A stretch of 64,000 nucleotides of DNA from Ehretia macrophylla (taxonomy: Eukaryota > Streptophyta > Magnoliopsida > Boraginales > Ehretiaceae): contig CM075778.1 in NCBI GenBank assembly GCA_037974665.1, positions 12,141,001 to 12,205,000 of the forward strand, given 5' to 3'. The notes below the pieces were generated by a model, which saw only the letters and a list, made by a program, of their open reading frames with translations, did not search any database and was not told the origin of the DNA. Within the stretch, counting starts at the first letter, position 1. Each line of letters opens with the position of its first letter. A program made the position numbers and the translations under genes. Shown here in pieces: positions 22,000 to 32,858 of this stretch.

Positions 22000-24179
22000 T
22001 ATGAATACCCGAGTTTGACTTTTGTGCAAATTACGTGTTTATTTGACTTTTATGTGCAAAAATTATGTGTTTATCTAATTTAGTACAAAATATGTGCAAT
22101 TATATTATTTACTTATATTTAGTAGGTCAATTGTGTATTTGAAATCCATATGATTTGCTAATTGTTGACGTTTCGTCTTCTTTGACCACATAGAGGTAAA
22201 ATTATATATGCTACTTAAAATTAAGCCTAAGTTAGTCTTTTAACACCTTAGACATTTACTAGAGTGTTTGAATTGAAATTAGAAGCAAAATAGGAGGCTA
22301 ACTTAGTCATTTGTACATTTTATTTGTATTTGACCTAGCATTGACCTTTGAATTGACTTCTACTTAAGCAAACATCATTAAACAAAGCACAAAACATCTT
22401 CTTCTTTTCTTCTCTTCAGTCGAGAGCACCAAGTTAAAGTGAATAGTAAAACCTAGCTATTTTTAGCAAAAATTGAGCCAAAAGAACAATATCAAAGGCC
22501 AAACCAAATGTTTTTGAGCTCGTCTTAACGTGTTCTAGCTACTTAGTGCCTTATTTTGCCTTTATTTTCTGAAAAAAAGAGAGGGGATTTTCTAAACTCT
22601 TGATTTAAAGTTGAAGCATTTCTATTATTTATGCTTTATATTGCTAGTATAGATCTTGATTCTTGTTATCTAGGCTTTAGAGAACCATTTGCTTGCTTAT
22701 TAACTTGCATAGAACATAGTTTGTCGTAGTTAGATTGTATGAGTTGAATGTTGAATTATATGGCTAAATTTGAGTTTAAATTTGATTCCTAGCATAGATA
22801 TGAAGTCCATACATGTTAATTCTTCAACCTAGCATAGCAAATTAGCTTGATAATGCAAAATGATACAAAAATAGGAGGTGTTGGTCACTGATTTTCCAGT
22901 GTTGGACAGTGGGCTATCCAATGCTGGTCAGCCCTGTTTTGGGTAGCTTTGGGGCTACCCTCGTGTTGGTTTAATTGCTTGCTAAGTTAGTTTGATGATA
23001 GGTGAAGGTTGGGGTAGTATATGGTTGAGTTATTGCATTATATGTTGTTAGAATTGGCTTATATGTTTCTAGGAATTGTATAGGTTGTTGATTTAACTTC
23101 TTTGATTCTTGAATGTGTTGTCAAGACTTGTAATGTAGCTAATATAGTTTAATTGGATGAAGGGAAAATGCATATGCTAAGTGTGGTTTAAGTGCTTGGT
23201 TTTTTGGATATAGCTTGTTAAATGATTATGAAATCTGAATGTGTTCGGGAAATAACCTACTTTGTTGTTTCCCTTAATTGTCGTGAATGCGTGAATGTGA
23301 TTGAAAGCGAATGCGATATGTCGTGAAAGGTTGAAACCTTGAAAACATACACGGTAGAGTTCATGTTGCACTGGGCGGCATAGGGCTTGCCAGGCGATGA
23401 CATGACTACCAGTGTTCTAATCCCTATCCTGTGTGAATAGAGAGTTTACAGGGTCTGGGTCGTAGAATTTGATGTACATCCATAGTACATCTATGTTGAA
23501 GTATAAGGGAAGAGTTCGTGATAAAGTATAGGGGATCGACATCAATAGAATGAGTGCATCCTTACTACATGGTTATTTACATTCTCGTACATTTATACTT
23601 GTTGCATGTTCTTGTTCATTTCATGTTTTCAAAGGAGTTTACAAAATCTAAAATGCTTTTCAAAACCCTTCCTTATTCTCCCCTCACTGAGTTTGTGGAA
23701 ACTAATCCCGTTTGCTAACATTTCAGGAGAGCCTGAGGTAAAGTATGTGGAGTATGTGACTGTTGATCCTATTGTTGATCCTGTTGTTGAGCCTGAGGCT
23801 TATTTGGTTGCTTTGTTGATGTCTATGTCCTTGAAACTTGTTGTAGTTATTATGAAGACTTGTTGACTTTATGTAATATATATTAAGTAAGATGTTTACT
23901 TTTATGTTAGTAGTCTTGTAATATAATTTTATAAGTCTATTGTGCTATGTATAAGTGGTTAGGATTATGAATTTCATTATATTATGCGGTATGTATCTTT
24001 GTAAATATGATATGTAGTGTGACGGAAGGCTTATATTGTGGTTGAATGTTGGTTGTTTATGCCTATATGAAATGTTTGACAGCTTTATATGTTTAGGAGG
24101 CCATATTTCAGCCGTCATAATGCCGAAATTCCGTCTCGTCTGAACTTGGTTCTAGGTAGGGTCAAGTTGAGGCGTGACA
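22000..24179 (+). repeat. 5' LTR of the Tekay element (2,180 bp)
   Basis: It starts TATGAATACCCGAG (TGTGAAGACCCGAG in the 3' copy) and ends GAGGCGTGACA. It lacks the 42-bp triplication and the plastid-derived insertion of the 3' copy, which explains most of the length difference. The ORF at 23606-23866 is LTR sequence, not a gene. Confidence 0.9.
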
Positions 24180-24184
24180 ATTAG

Positions 24185-24196
24185 TGGTATTAGACC
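24185..24196 (+). other. Primer-binding site of the Tekay element, mutated
   Basis: TGGTATTAGACC, six bases inside the 5' LTR end, differs at a few positions from the tRNA-Met complement TGGTATCAGAGC. Confidence 0.7.
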
Positions 24197-24468
24197 ATGA
24201 TTAGCGTAAATCGGGTTATGACCTTTGGACCGTTGGGTAGAGGTCTTAACATAAATTTGTCTTGAAAGTATGTATGCATGCCCTTATGTGTTAGGAGACC
24301 TAAATGTAGTCAATGAACTTTATGTGAACAATGTGGTTATATGCTGGATGTGTTTTATGTGACCAATGTGAGTTACATGATCAATTTGTTTTACGTGAAG
24401 TTTGTTTCTTATGTGACATTAACTGCTTATAACTGTTTATGTTATATAACTTGTGAATAATCTTTTGG

Positions 24469-26290
24469 TTGGAAGATGGCTGCAAGAAACACCAGGGGCA
24501 AACCCTTAGGGATGGTGATGGACAGGGGGAACAGCCACATGTTGATGATCCGGTTCTAGGGCAGATTATAGCAACAATGGCCCGAATAGCCCAGGTACTT
24601 GAGAGGAAGACTGAGCAGAATCAGAACAACCCAGGCAACAATCATAATAACAGGGGAAACAATGGAGGTAATGGAGGTAAATAAAGAAATGGTAATGGGG
24701 ATAGTATGCTTCATGGGTTCTTGAAGTACGGGCCACCTAGGTTTCAGGGAGAGCCCGATGATGTTAAAGTAGAGACCTAGCTGAGTAGAGTTGAAAAGAT
24801 TTATGATGTTCTCGACTACACTAATGAGAGAAATGTCACATTTGATGTCTTCCTGCTAAATAATGATACTGAGCAATGGTGGAGGACCATGAAACTGAGA
24901 TGGGAACATCAAAACACCTGATATTTGTGGTTTAACTTTGTGAAAGAGTTCAGAAGCAACTATATCCCCGAGATTGCTTGGGAGCATAGGGAAGAGGAGT
25001 TTGTATCTCTGAGGCAGGGTAATTCATTAGTTGCTCAATATAAGGCACAATTTAATAGACTATACCACTACATACCTGAGTTAGCAATGGTGGAGGACCA
25101 TGAAACTGAGATGGGAACATCAAAACACCCGATATTTGTGGTCTAACTTTGTGAAAGAGTCAGAAGTAACTACATCCCCGAGATTGCTTGGGAGCGTAGG
25201 GAATAGGAGTTTGTGTCTCTGAGGCAGGGTAATTCATTAGTTGCTCAATATGAGGCACAATTTAATAGACTATACCACTACATACCTGAGTTAGCAATGG
25301 TAGAGGACCATGAAACTGAGATGGGAATATCAAAACACCTGATATTTATGGTCTAACTTTGTGAAAAAGTTCAAAAGAAATTACATCCCTGAGATTGCTT
25401 GGGAGCGCAGGGAAGATGAGTTTGTGTCTCTAAGGCAGGGTAATTCATTAGTTGCTCAATATGAGGCATAATGTAATAGACTATACCACTGCATACCTGA
25501 GTTAGCAATGGTAGAGGACCATGAAACTGAGATGGGAATATCAAAACACCCGATATTTGTGGTCTAACTTTGTGAAAGAGTTCAGAAGCAACTACATCCT
25601 TGAGATTGCTTGGGAGTGCAGGAAAGAGGAGTTTGTGTCTCTGAGGCAGGGTAATTCATTAGTTGCTCAATATGAGGCATAGTTTAATAGATAATACCAC
25701 TACATACCTGAATTAGAAATGGTAGAGGACCATGAAACTGAGATGGGAACATCAAAATACCCGATATTTGTGGTCTAACTTTGTGAAAGATTTCAGAAGC
25801 AACTACATCCCCGAGATTGCTTGGGAGCGCAGGGAATAGGAGTTTGTGTCTCTGAGGCACGATAATTCATTAGTTGCTCAATGTGAGGCACAATTTAATA
25901 GACTATACCACTACATACCTGAGTTAGTACAGCCGGCCAACCGGAGGATCCGTAGGTTTGTCTGAGGATTGAGGCACGATATACAAAATTTTATGCCCCT
26001 TTACAGTTCTCTACTTACAGTGATACCTTCAATACAACCTTCAGAAATGAGAAAAGAAAAGCTGAATCCAAACCCGAGTCGAGCCAGGCCAGTAAGAGAC
26101 CGTATCAACCGCAGGGCCAGCTAAGGTTTATTCAGGCCCAGTCTCAACAGAGGTAGAATCAGCCATATGGCTAATATAGATAGGTATTTATGCAGACCCA
26201 GCTGAGCAGTTTAGTAGCATCATCAGCCCAGGGTTCAACAGGTAGTAGTACCACTACCCCAGTTTTATATTGTACATTTTGTAACAAGAA
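24469..26290 (+). pseudogene. Tekay gag remnant with tandem repeat array
   Basis: The N-terminal part (from about 24475) is followed by an Asn/Gly-rich linker (about 24610-24680). A classical retrotransposon gag core follows, with FLKYGPPRFQGEPDD at about 24720-24765, then FNFVKEFRSNYIPEIAWE and EFVSLRQGNSLVAQY. A 211-bp part of this core is repeated five times (24873-25926), each time shifted by one base against the reading frame. The zinc-knuckle Cys pair (CTFCNKK, about 26271-26291) closes the piece and is cut by the fold-back element. In an active element Gag forms the particle and binds the RNA; this one has stops at 24778-24780 and in every repeat. Confidence 0.8.
24873..25926 (+). repeat. 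Five tandem copies of a 210-211 bp gag segment
   Basis: Copies begin at 24873, 25084, 25294, 25505 and 25716 (GCAATGGTGGAGGACCATG and close variants). The last ends at 25926. Unit lengths are 211, 210, 211, 211 and 211. As 211 is not a multiple of three, each added copy changes the reading frame. Confidence 0.95.
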
Positions 26291-26291
26291 G

Positions 26292-26574
26292 TGTGAAACT
26301 CCAGTTTTCGTCTTTATCTCGATTTACGTGTCTTTGTCTCGATTTGCGTGATATGACATGTTTATGTGTTATATGAATTAGAATGCGCTAAATATGTGAT
26401 TTATATTCCTATTACATGTTATATGTGCATTTTCATGAATGCACACATAGCATGTAATAGGAATATAAATAACATATTTAGCGCATTCTAATTCATATAA
26501 CACATAAACTGGTCATATCATGCAAATTAAGGTAAAGACACGTAAATCGAGATAAAGATAAAAATTGGGATTTC
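26292..26574 (+). mobile_element. Fold-back MITE (283 bp) in the gag zinc knuckle
   Basis: The two halves are near-perfect inverted complements over about 130 bp each, with the turn near 26432-26446 (TGCATTTTCATGAATGCA). Its ends are TGTGAAACTCC and GGGATTTC. The 8-bp direct repeat ACAAGAAG flanks it at 26284-26291 and 26575-26582, like a hAT-type target duplication, though a Mutator-type origin is not excluded. The gag zinc-knuckle motif is interrupted: CTFCNKK lies on the left and KKGHLEADYW on the right. Confidence 0.85.
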
Positions 26575-27271
26575 ACAAGAAGGGTCATTTGGAGGCAGAC
26601 TATTGGAAGAAGGCAGAAAAATGCATCGGATGTGGCCGTAATCAACATCGGGCGAAGGATTGCCCGAGGTTCAGGCTGGAGTCTGAGGTCAGCAGAACAG
26701 GCCCGCAGGCAGTGCACTAGGCCAGCGAGTGCAGGCACATGTGTATACCATTGATCAGCCGGAGGTGCCGAAAGTAGCAGCGATTGTGGAAGGTAATTTT
26801 CTAATTCTTAATCATTTGGTTAAAGTGTTGATTGATTTCGGTGCTACTCATTCTTTTATTACACCTTCTTTTGTGCAACATGTAAATATGCAAACTGAAA
26901 AGTTACCTTATAAGATTGAGGTTAGTACATATATGGGCACTAAATTTATAACTGAATGGGTATGTAAAGGTTATAAGATTCATATGAAAGGCCAAAAATT
27001 TCTTGCTGATCTTATTTTACTTCCTATCCGAGATTATGAGGTTATTGTGGGTATGGATTGGCTTTCCAAATATGATGCTCAGTTGAATTGTAGAACAAAG
27101 GTTGTGAAGTTTCAATTGCCAGGTCAGCCAGTGGTTGAAGTAGCGGGAAACCGAGGTGCTTCGAGGAGTTTTATCATTTTATCAACCAAAGCTATTAAGC
27201 TTGTGAGGAAATGGTGTTCAGGGTATCTTGCTTATCTGATGACAACTAGAGGAAGTTCTGATAGTTCATAA
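26575..27271 (+). pseudogene. Tekay zinc knuckle (second half) and aspartic protease
   Basis: 26575-26670 carries KKGHLEADYW and a second knuckle CIGCGRNQHRAKDC. The open frame 26729-27271 contains a retropepsin of the RVP_2 kind. It has LIDFGATHSFI (active-site Asp with Gly-Ala-Thr), a central FLADLILLP strand, and VIVGMDWLSKYDA, the motif that normally ends this protease. The active site reads DFGAT where DSGAT is usual. The TAA at 27269-27271 is in a shifted frame relative to the reverse transcriptase that follows. Confidence 0.85.
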
Positions 27272-28030
27272 ATATCCAAATGTATTTTTTGATGAGTTGC
27301 CAGGACTGTTCCCAGAAAAAGAAATAGAACTTGTGATCAATGTGCTTCCAGGTACTCAATCAATCTCTAAATCACCATACCGAATGGCACCAACAGAATT
27401 TCAAGAGTTAAAAATTTAGTTGCAGGGGTTGTTAGAGAAAGGTTTTATTCAACCGAGTTCATCACCGTAGGAAGCACTTGTATTGTTTGTGAAAAAGAAA
27501 GACAACGCCTTGATGTTGTGCATTGACTATTGGGGGTTGAATGAGGTGACGATCAAGAACAAATATCATTTGCCGTGTATTGATAGGTTGTTTGATCAAT
27601 TACAAGAAGCAAAGATTTATTCTAAGTTTGACTTGAGGTAAGGGTATTATCAGCTCCAGATTCATAAAGAGGAAGTTCCAAAGTCTGCATTTTGGACTCA
27701 GTACGGACATTATAAATTTGTAGTTATGCCCTTTGGATTAACTAATGCACCTATAGCATTCATAGATCTTATGTACCGAGTATTCCAACCTTATTAGGAT
27801 CAGTTCATGGTAATTTCCATTGATGATATTTTGGTGTATTCTAAGACTGAATTCGAGCATGAGCAACATATGTGTCTAGTCCTGCAAAAGCTTCAGCAAC
27901 ATCAATTGTATGCAAAGTTTAGCAAGTGTGAATTTTGGTTGCAGCAAGTATCTTTTCTGGGTCATGTGATTTCGCAGCAAGGTATTTCAGTGGATCCCGC
28001 AAAGATTGAGGTTGTTATGTCTTAGAATAG
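27272..28030 (+). pseudogene. Tekay reverse transcriptase remnant
   Basis: Blocks in order: [40 protein letters not shown]-like (with a stop at LR*GYYQL), the catalytic box SIDDILVYS (FIDDILVYS is usual) at about 27816-27842, and FLGHVIS at about 27954-27974. At least five in-frame stops interrupt it, for example near 27417, 27468, 27640 and 27796. The reading frame is otherwise well preserved, so decay was mainly by point mutation, with C-to-T changes plausible in methylated DNA. Confidence 0.9.
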
Positions 28031-28766
28031 ACCGGAAAATGTGACGGAGGTTCATAGTTTCCTTGGATTGGCGGGTTATTACCGTAGATTTGTGAAGAAC
28101 TTTTCTAAAATTGCAGGGCCAATTACTAAACTTACTCATAAGATAATGAGCTTTGTGTGGGATGAGAAGTGTGAGAATGGTTTCCAAGAACTGAAAAAGA
28201 GGTTGACTACAGCTCTAATACTTGCTTTGGTAGATGGAACAAAGAATCTTGTCATCTACAGTGATGCATCTAAGGAGGGCTTGGGATGTGTGCTTACGCA
28301 AAGTGGTCAGGTAATAACTTATGCTTCTAGGAAGTTAAAGTCGTAAGAGGAGAACTATCCGACTCATGATTTAAAGTTGGCGGCCATAGTATTTGCTTTG
28401 AAGAAATGGCATTACTGTCTTTAGGCCAGTAAGTTTGAGATCTACACTGATCATAAAAGCTTGAAGTATTTATTCTCTCAAAATGAGTTGAATATGAAGC
28501 AGAGGCGATGGATGAAGCTTATTGATGATTATAGTTGTACTATCAATTATCTGCCAAGAAAGGCTAATGTTGTGGCAGATACTCTTAGTCGGAAGGCAAT
28601 CATTGCGATGTTGGTAGTCAAAGAGTGGGAGTTGCTTGAAGAAGCTAGTTTCTGGAAACTGGAATTGACTCAAGTTGGTGCACATTTGCAGATTCAGTCG
28701 TTATTGTTATCTCAGATTCGAGAAGCTCAACAACTTGATAAGCAGCTTCAGAAAATCAAAGATTAG
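28031..28766 (+). pseudogene. Tekay RNase H remnant
   Basis: Starts with FLGLAGYYRRFVKNFSKIA (about 28060-28113). The RNase H core shows VIYSDASKEGLGCVL (catalytic Asp) at about 28250-28295 and YASRKLK at about 28319-28340. After a stop it continues with a TDHKSLKY-type block at about 28447-28470, RRWMKLIDDY, and NVVADTLSRK (final catalytic Asp) at about 28567-28597. Confidence 0.85.
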
Positions 28767-29560
28767 ATCAAGGATGATAAGTCAAACTTCAAATTGCATG
28801 ATGATGGTGTGCTTCGATTTCGGAACAGGGTGTATGATCCCGATGACCCAAATTTGAAAAGATGAATTCTTAAAGAAGCTCCCAATTCTAAGTTACCATT
28901 CATCCTGGTGGAAACAAGATATATTAGGATTTGAAGCAATATTACTGGTAGAACAACATGAAGAGGTACGTTGCTAGGTTTGTATCTAGATGTTTGACTT
29001 GTCAACGGGTGAAAGCAAAGCATCAATGACCCATAGGGTTTACTTCAACCGTTGACAATACCTGAATATAAATGGGAGCATGTCACCATGGATTTTGTCA
29101 CAGATTTACCAAGATCACCAAAAGAGTTTGATGCGGTATGGGTTGTGGTGGATAGATTGACCAAGACAACCCACTTTATTTCGATGAATTAGTATGATAA
29201 TCTTGAAAAGTTGGCGGATCTCTATGTGGCGAACATTGTGAAACTTCATTGGATACCAGTGAGTATTGTATCAGACAGAGATCCTCGGTTTACTTCTAGA
29301 TTTTGGCAGTGGCTTCAGTCAGCTTTGGATACTAAATTGAACTTCAGCACTGCATATCATCCTCAGTCAGATGGCCAATTAGAGAGAACTATTCAGATTC
29401 TGGAGGATATGTTGAGGTCTTATGTTCTAGACTTCGGGAAGAGCTGTGAGAAATATTTGCCACTAGTCGAGTTTGCCTATAACAATAGTTACCAAGCTAC
29501 TACTAGAATGACACCTTATGAAGCTTTGTATGGGCATAAATATCGATCGCCATTGTATTA
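28767..29560 (+). pseudogene. Tekay integrase remnant
   Basis: A zinc-binding HHCC part is visible (HPGG at about 28900, CLTCQRVKA at about 28995-29020). The catalytic core has MDFVTDLP (first Asp, about 29088-29110), VSDRDPRFTSRFW (second Asp, about 29268-29306) and SAYHPQSDGQ-ERT-like (Glu, about 29350-29390). ALYGHKYRSPL marks its end. Stops lie near 29028, 29062 and 29190. The stretch 29211-29561 is fully open. Confidence 0.85.
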
Positions 29561-30138
29561 GGATGAAGTAGGGAAGATGAAAGTTATTGATCCAACTTTG
29601 ATACCGAAACTTCTAGAGAAGATTGAGATATGTTCATCTAATCAGGCAAAGACTGCTTACAGCTCAGAGCAGACACAAGAGTTATGCTGATAAACGCAGT
29701 TGGGATTTGGAATTCGAGGTTGGTGACCATGTTTTCTTGAAGATATCTCCTTGTAAGAGGTTGGTAAGGCATGGTAAAGGCGGAAAGTTAAGTCCAAGCT
29801 TTGTTGGGGCGTTTGAAATTGTTGGTAGAGTTGGCAAATTGGCTTATCGCTTAGCTTTACCACCTAGTCTCTCTAGGATTTACAATGTCTTCCATGTATC
29901 TATGCTAAAAAAGTATCATCTAGATTCTTCTCATGTATCAGAACCAGAGCCATTGCAGCTTGGTGAGAATCTGTCATATGAGGAACGACCAATTCGTATT
30001 CTAGATTACAAGGATCGAGAGTTGAGAACAAAGAAGATTCTGATGGTAAAAGTATTGTGCGATCATCATGGCATAGAGGAAGCTACTTGGGAAAAAGGGA
30101 TCAAGTTGAACAACAATTTTCAAAGTTTCTCCGAGTAG
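29561..30138 (+). pseudogene. Tekay integrase C-terminus with chromodomain-like end
   Basis: An open frame (29623-30138, TAG at 30136-30138) carries the GPF-like C-terminal module of integrase: VGDHVFLKISPCKR, GKLSPSFVGAFEIV, YNVFHVSMLKKY. Near the end it has IRILDYKDRELRTKKI and VKVLCDHHGIEEATWE, the shortened chromodomain motif of Tekay-type chromoviruses, which is thought to guide insertion to heterochromatin. Upstream, a TAG at 29559-29561 and a frameshift separate it from the catalytic core. Confidence 0.85.
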
Positions 30139-30490
30139 CAAGTAAAAATTTCAAGGACGAAATATCTTTAAGGGAGGAGGATGTGAAGACCCGAGTTTGA
30201 CTTTTGTGCTAATTACGTGTTTATTTGACTTTTATGTGTAAAAATTATGTGTTTATTTAATTTAGTACAAAATATGTGCATTATATGATTTACTTATATT
30301 TAGTAGGTTAAATGTGCATTTGAAATCCGTTTGATTTGCTAATTGTTGACGTTTCGTCTTCTTTGACCACATAGAGGTAAAATTACATATGCTAGTTAAA
30401 ATTAATCCTAAGTTGGTCTTTTAATACCTTAGACATTTACTAGAGTGTTAGAATTGAAATTAGAAGCAAAAGAAGAGGCTAACTTAGTCA

Positions 30491-30616
30491 TTTGGATATT
30501 TTATTTGCATTTGACCTTGCATTGACCTTTTATTTGGATATTTTATTTGCATTTGACCTTGCATTGACCTTTTATTTGGATATTTTATTTGCATTTGACC
30601 TTGCATTGACCTTTTA
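30491..30616 (+). repeat. Three tandem 42-bp units in the 3' LTR
   Basis: The word TTTGGATATTTTATTTGC recurs at 30491, 30533 and 30575. The 5' LTR has a single unit at the corresponding place (about 22311), so the expansion happened after, or during, formation of this copy. Confidence 0.85.
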
Positions 30617-30649
30617 ATTGACTTCTACTTATACAAAAATCATCAAACA

Positions 30650-30915
30650 AAACTAAAGCGGCGGATTGCTAATCCTTTGTACGAGTTGGATCTCTTCCAG
30701 AGGTCCTTTCTTGATCACTCCGATAATATTATTGATCGTGTCAATTGGATTCAAATGGAGTAATGTATTATATGAATCGTATTCTTTCAATCAAACAGGA
30801 TATTTCAATGATTCCCATGTTTGTATTTCGAAAGGAATAGAAATGATAGGAAATTTATTCAATATCGATGAATCTAGAAAAGAGGGTTGAGGTTTGGAAC
30901 AAATGTATAACAAGA
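30650..30915 (+). other. Insertion in the 3' LTR with a plastid trnS-GCU fragment
   Basis: About 260 bp here have no counterpart in the 5' LTR (break near 22395). The first about 35 bp (30652-30687) match the anticodon arm and neighbouring part of plastid trnS-GCU with about one mismatch; the anticodon GCT lies in TTGCTAA. The following DNA has an open stretch (30666-30890) that looks organellar in style, but I do not recognise its gene. It is probably nuclear-integrated plastid DNA, possibly joined from two plastid places. The tRNA is incomplete and not functional. Confidence 0.55.
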
Positions 30916-32721
30916 ATTCTGCACAAAATATCTTATTCTCTTCTCCTCTTCAGCCGAGAGCACCAAGCTAAAGTGAATAGTAAAACCTAGCTATTTTTAG
31001 CAAAGATTGAGCCAAATGAGCAAGATCAAAGGCCAAACCAAACGTTTTTGAGCTCATCTTAGCGTGTTCTAGCTACCTAGTTCCTTATTTTGCCTTTATT
31101 TTTCGGAAAAAATAGAGGGGATTTTCTAAACTCTTGATTTAAAGTTGAATCATTTCTATTATTTATGCTTTATATTGCTAGTATAACTCTTGATTCTTGT
31201 TATCTAGGCTTTAGAGGACCATTTGCTTGCTTATTAGCTTGTGTAGAACATAGTTTGTTGTAGTTAGATTGTATGAGTTGAATGTTGAATTATATGGCTA
31301 AATTTGAGTTTAAATTTGATTCCTAGCATAGATATGAAGTCCATACATGTTAATTCTTCAACCTAGCATAGCAAATTAGCTTGATAATGCAAAATGATAC
31401 AAAAATATAAGGTGTTGGTCGCTGATTTTCCAGCGTTGGACAGTGGGCTATCCAATGCTGGTCAGCCCTATTTTGGGTGGCTTTGGGGCTACCCTCGTGT
31501 TGGTTTAATTGCTTGCTAAGTTAGTTTGATGATAGGTGAAGGTTGGGGTAGCATATGGTTAAGTTATTGCATTATATGTTGTTAGAATTGGCTTATATGT
31601 TTCTAGGAATTGCATAGGTTGTTGATTTAACTTCTTTGATTCTTGAATGTGTTGTCAAGGCTTGTAATGTAGCTAATGTAGTTTAATTGGATGAAGGGAA
31701 AATGCATGTGCTAAGTATGGTTTAAGTGCTTGGATGCTTGGATATAGCTTGTTAAATGAGTATGAAATGTGAATGTGTTTGGGAATAAACCTACTTTGTT
31801 GTTTCCCCTAATTGTTTTGAATGCGTGAATGTGATTGTCGTGAATGCGTGAATGTGATTGAAAGTGAATGCGATGTGTTGTGAAAGGTTGCAACCTATAC
31901 AGTACACATGGTAGTGTTCATGTTGCATTGGGCGCCATAGGGCTTGCCAGGCAATGACATGACTACCGGGATTCTAATCCTTATCCCGTGTGAACGAAAA
32001 GTTTCACAGGGTCTGGGTCGTATGATTTGATATACATCCGGAGTACATCTGTGTTGGAGTATAGGGGAAGAGTTCATGATGGAGTATAGGGGATTGACAT
32101 CAACAGAACGAGTGTATCCTTACTGCGTGGTTATTTACATTCTCGCACATTTATACTTGTTGCATGTTCTTGTTCATTTCATGTTTTCAAAGGAGTTTAC
32201 AAAATCTAAAATGTTTTTCAAAACCCTTATTCCCTCCTCACTGAGTTCGTGGAAACTCACTCTGTTTGCTAATATTTCAGGAGAGCCTGAGGTGGAGTAT
32301 GTAGAGTTCGGGATTGTTGATCCTGTTGTTGAGCTTGAGGCTTAATTGGTTGCTTTGTTGATGTCTATCTCCTTGAAACTTGTGATAGTTATTATGAAGA
32401 CTTGTTGACTTTATGTAATATATGTTAAGTAAAATGTGTACTTGTATGTTAGTAGTCTGGTAATGTAATTTCATAAGTCCATTTTGCTATGTATAGATGG
32501 TTAGGCTTATGAAGTTCATTATATTATGAAGTATGTATCTTTGTAAATATGATATGTAGTGTGACGAAAGGCTTATATTGTGGTTGCATGTTGGTTGTTT
32601 GTGGCTATATGAAATGTTTGATAGGTTTATGTGTTTAGCAGGCCATATTTTAGCCATTATAATGCCAAAATTCCGTTGCGTCCCGACTTGGTTCTAGGTG
32701 GGATTGAGTTAGGGCGTAATA

Positions 32722-32858
32722 GTCCTAGACCTAGTACGCGCTTGGTTATCGAAGGTGCAAGAAGTAGAAATGGGCCCAGCCCTAATCGCGAACCGGTTTT
32801 CACCAGTAATAACCTTGTCCAGAGACCCTTCAGAATTCTCTTTCCCAACATTTGACAT
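32722..32858 (-). pseudogene. N-terminal part of the antisense Tat aORF
   Basis: The minus-strand ATG at 32858-32856 opens the frame MSNVGKENSEG..., which runs without a stop to the Tekay insertion at 32722. It continues in phase at 21999 once the GTCCT duplication is counted once. The second copy has an ATG at an equivalent place (54101) followed by a similarly Ser-, Asn- and Glu-rich N-terminus. This start is chosen because the upstream frame turns hydrophobic and unlike the family. Confidence 0.6.

Larger units (their letters stand above)
22000..32721 (+). mobile_element. Full-length Tekay-type Ty3/Gypsy chromovirus, degenerate, TSD GTCCT
   Basis: Two LTRs (22000-24179 and 30182-32721) bracket a primer site, gag with a 211-bp repeat array, a zinc knuckle, protease, reverse transcriptase, RNase H, integrase and a chromodomain-like C-terminus, in that order. 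The target duplication GTCCT is exact at 21995-21999 and 32722-32726. With one TSD copy ignored, the antisense aORF of the Tat element is in frame across the insertion point, which independently confirms both borders. Many in-frame stops, the repeat array and the fold-back insertion make the copy inactive. The purine tract AAGGGAGGAGGA lies at 30170-30181. Long LTRs, the tRNA-Met primer site and the C-terminal chromodomain point to Tekay/Del. Confidence 0.9.
30182..32721 (+). repeat. 3' LTR of the Tekay element (2,540 bp)
   Basis: It starts TGTGAAGACCCGAG right after the purine tract AAGGGAGGAGGA (30170-30181) and ends GGGCGTAATA next to the second GTCCT. It is longer than the 5' copy because of a 42-bp triplication and an insertion of foreign DNA (about 30650-30915). 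Confidence 0.9.

Noticed and set aside
24873-25926. CRISPR-like array
   Set aside because: The repeats are directly adjacent 211-bp units without spacers, in a plant retroelement gag gene.
26493-26738. 81-codon minus-strand ORF
   Set aside because: It crosses the border of the fold-back element and gag and is antisense to the zinc knuckle.
30652-30687. Working tRNA-Ser gene
   Set aside because: Only the anticodon arm and neighbouring bases are present; the acceptor stem and T arm are missing.
30666-30890. Functional organelle-derived gene
   Set aside because: The open frame is short, has no recognised start context, and is inside an LTR; only the tRNA-Ser fragment is recognisable.
21995-32726. 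Intact, potentially active Tekay element
   Set aside because: Although the structure is complete, stops in gag, reverse transcriptase, RNase H and integrase, the gag array and the fold-back insertion rule out activity.
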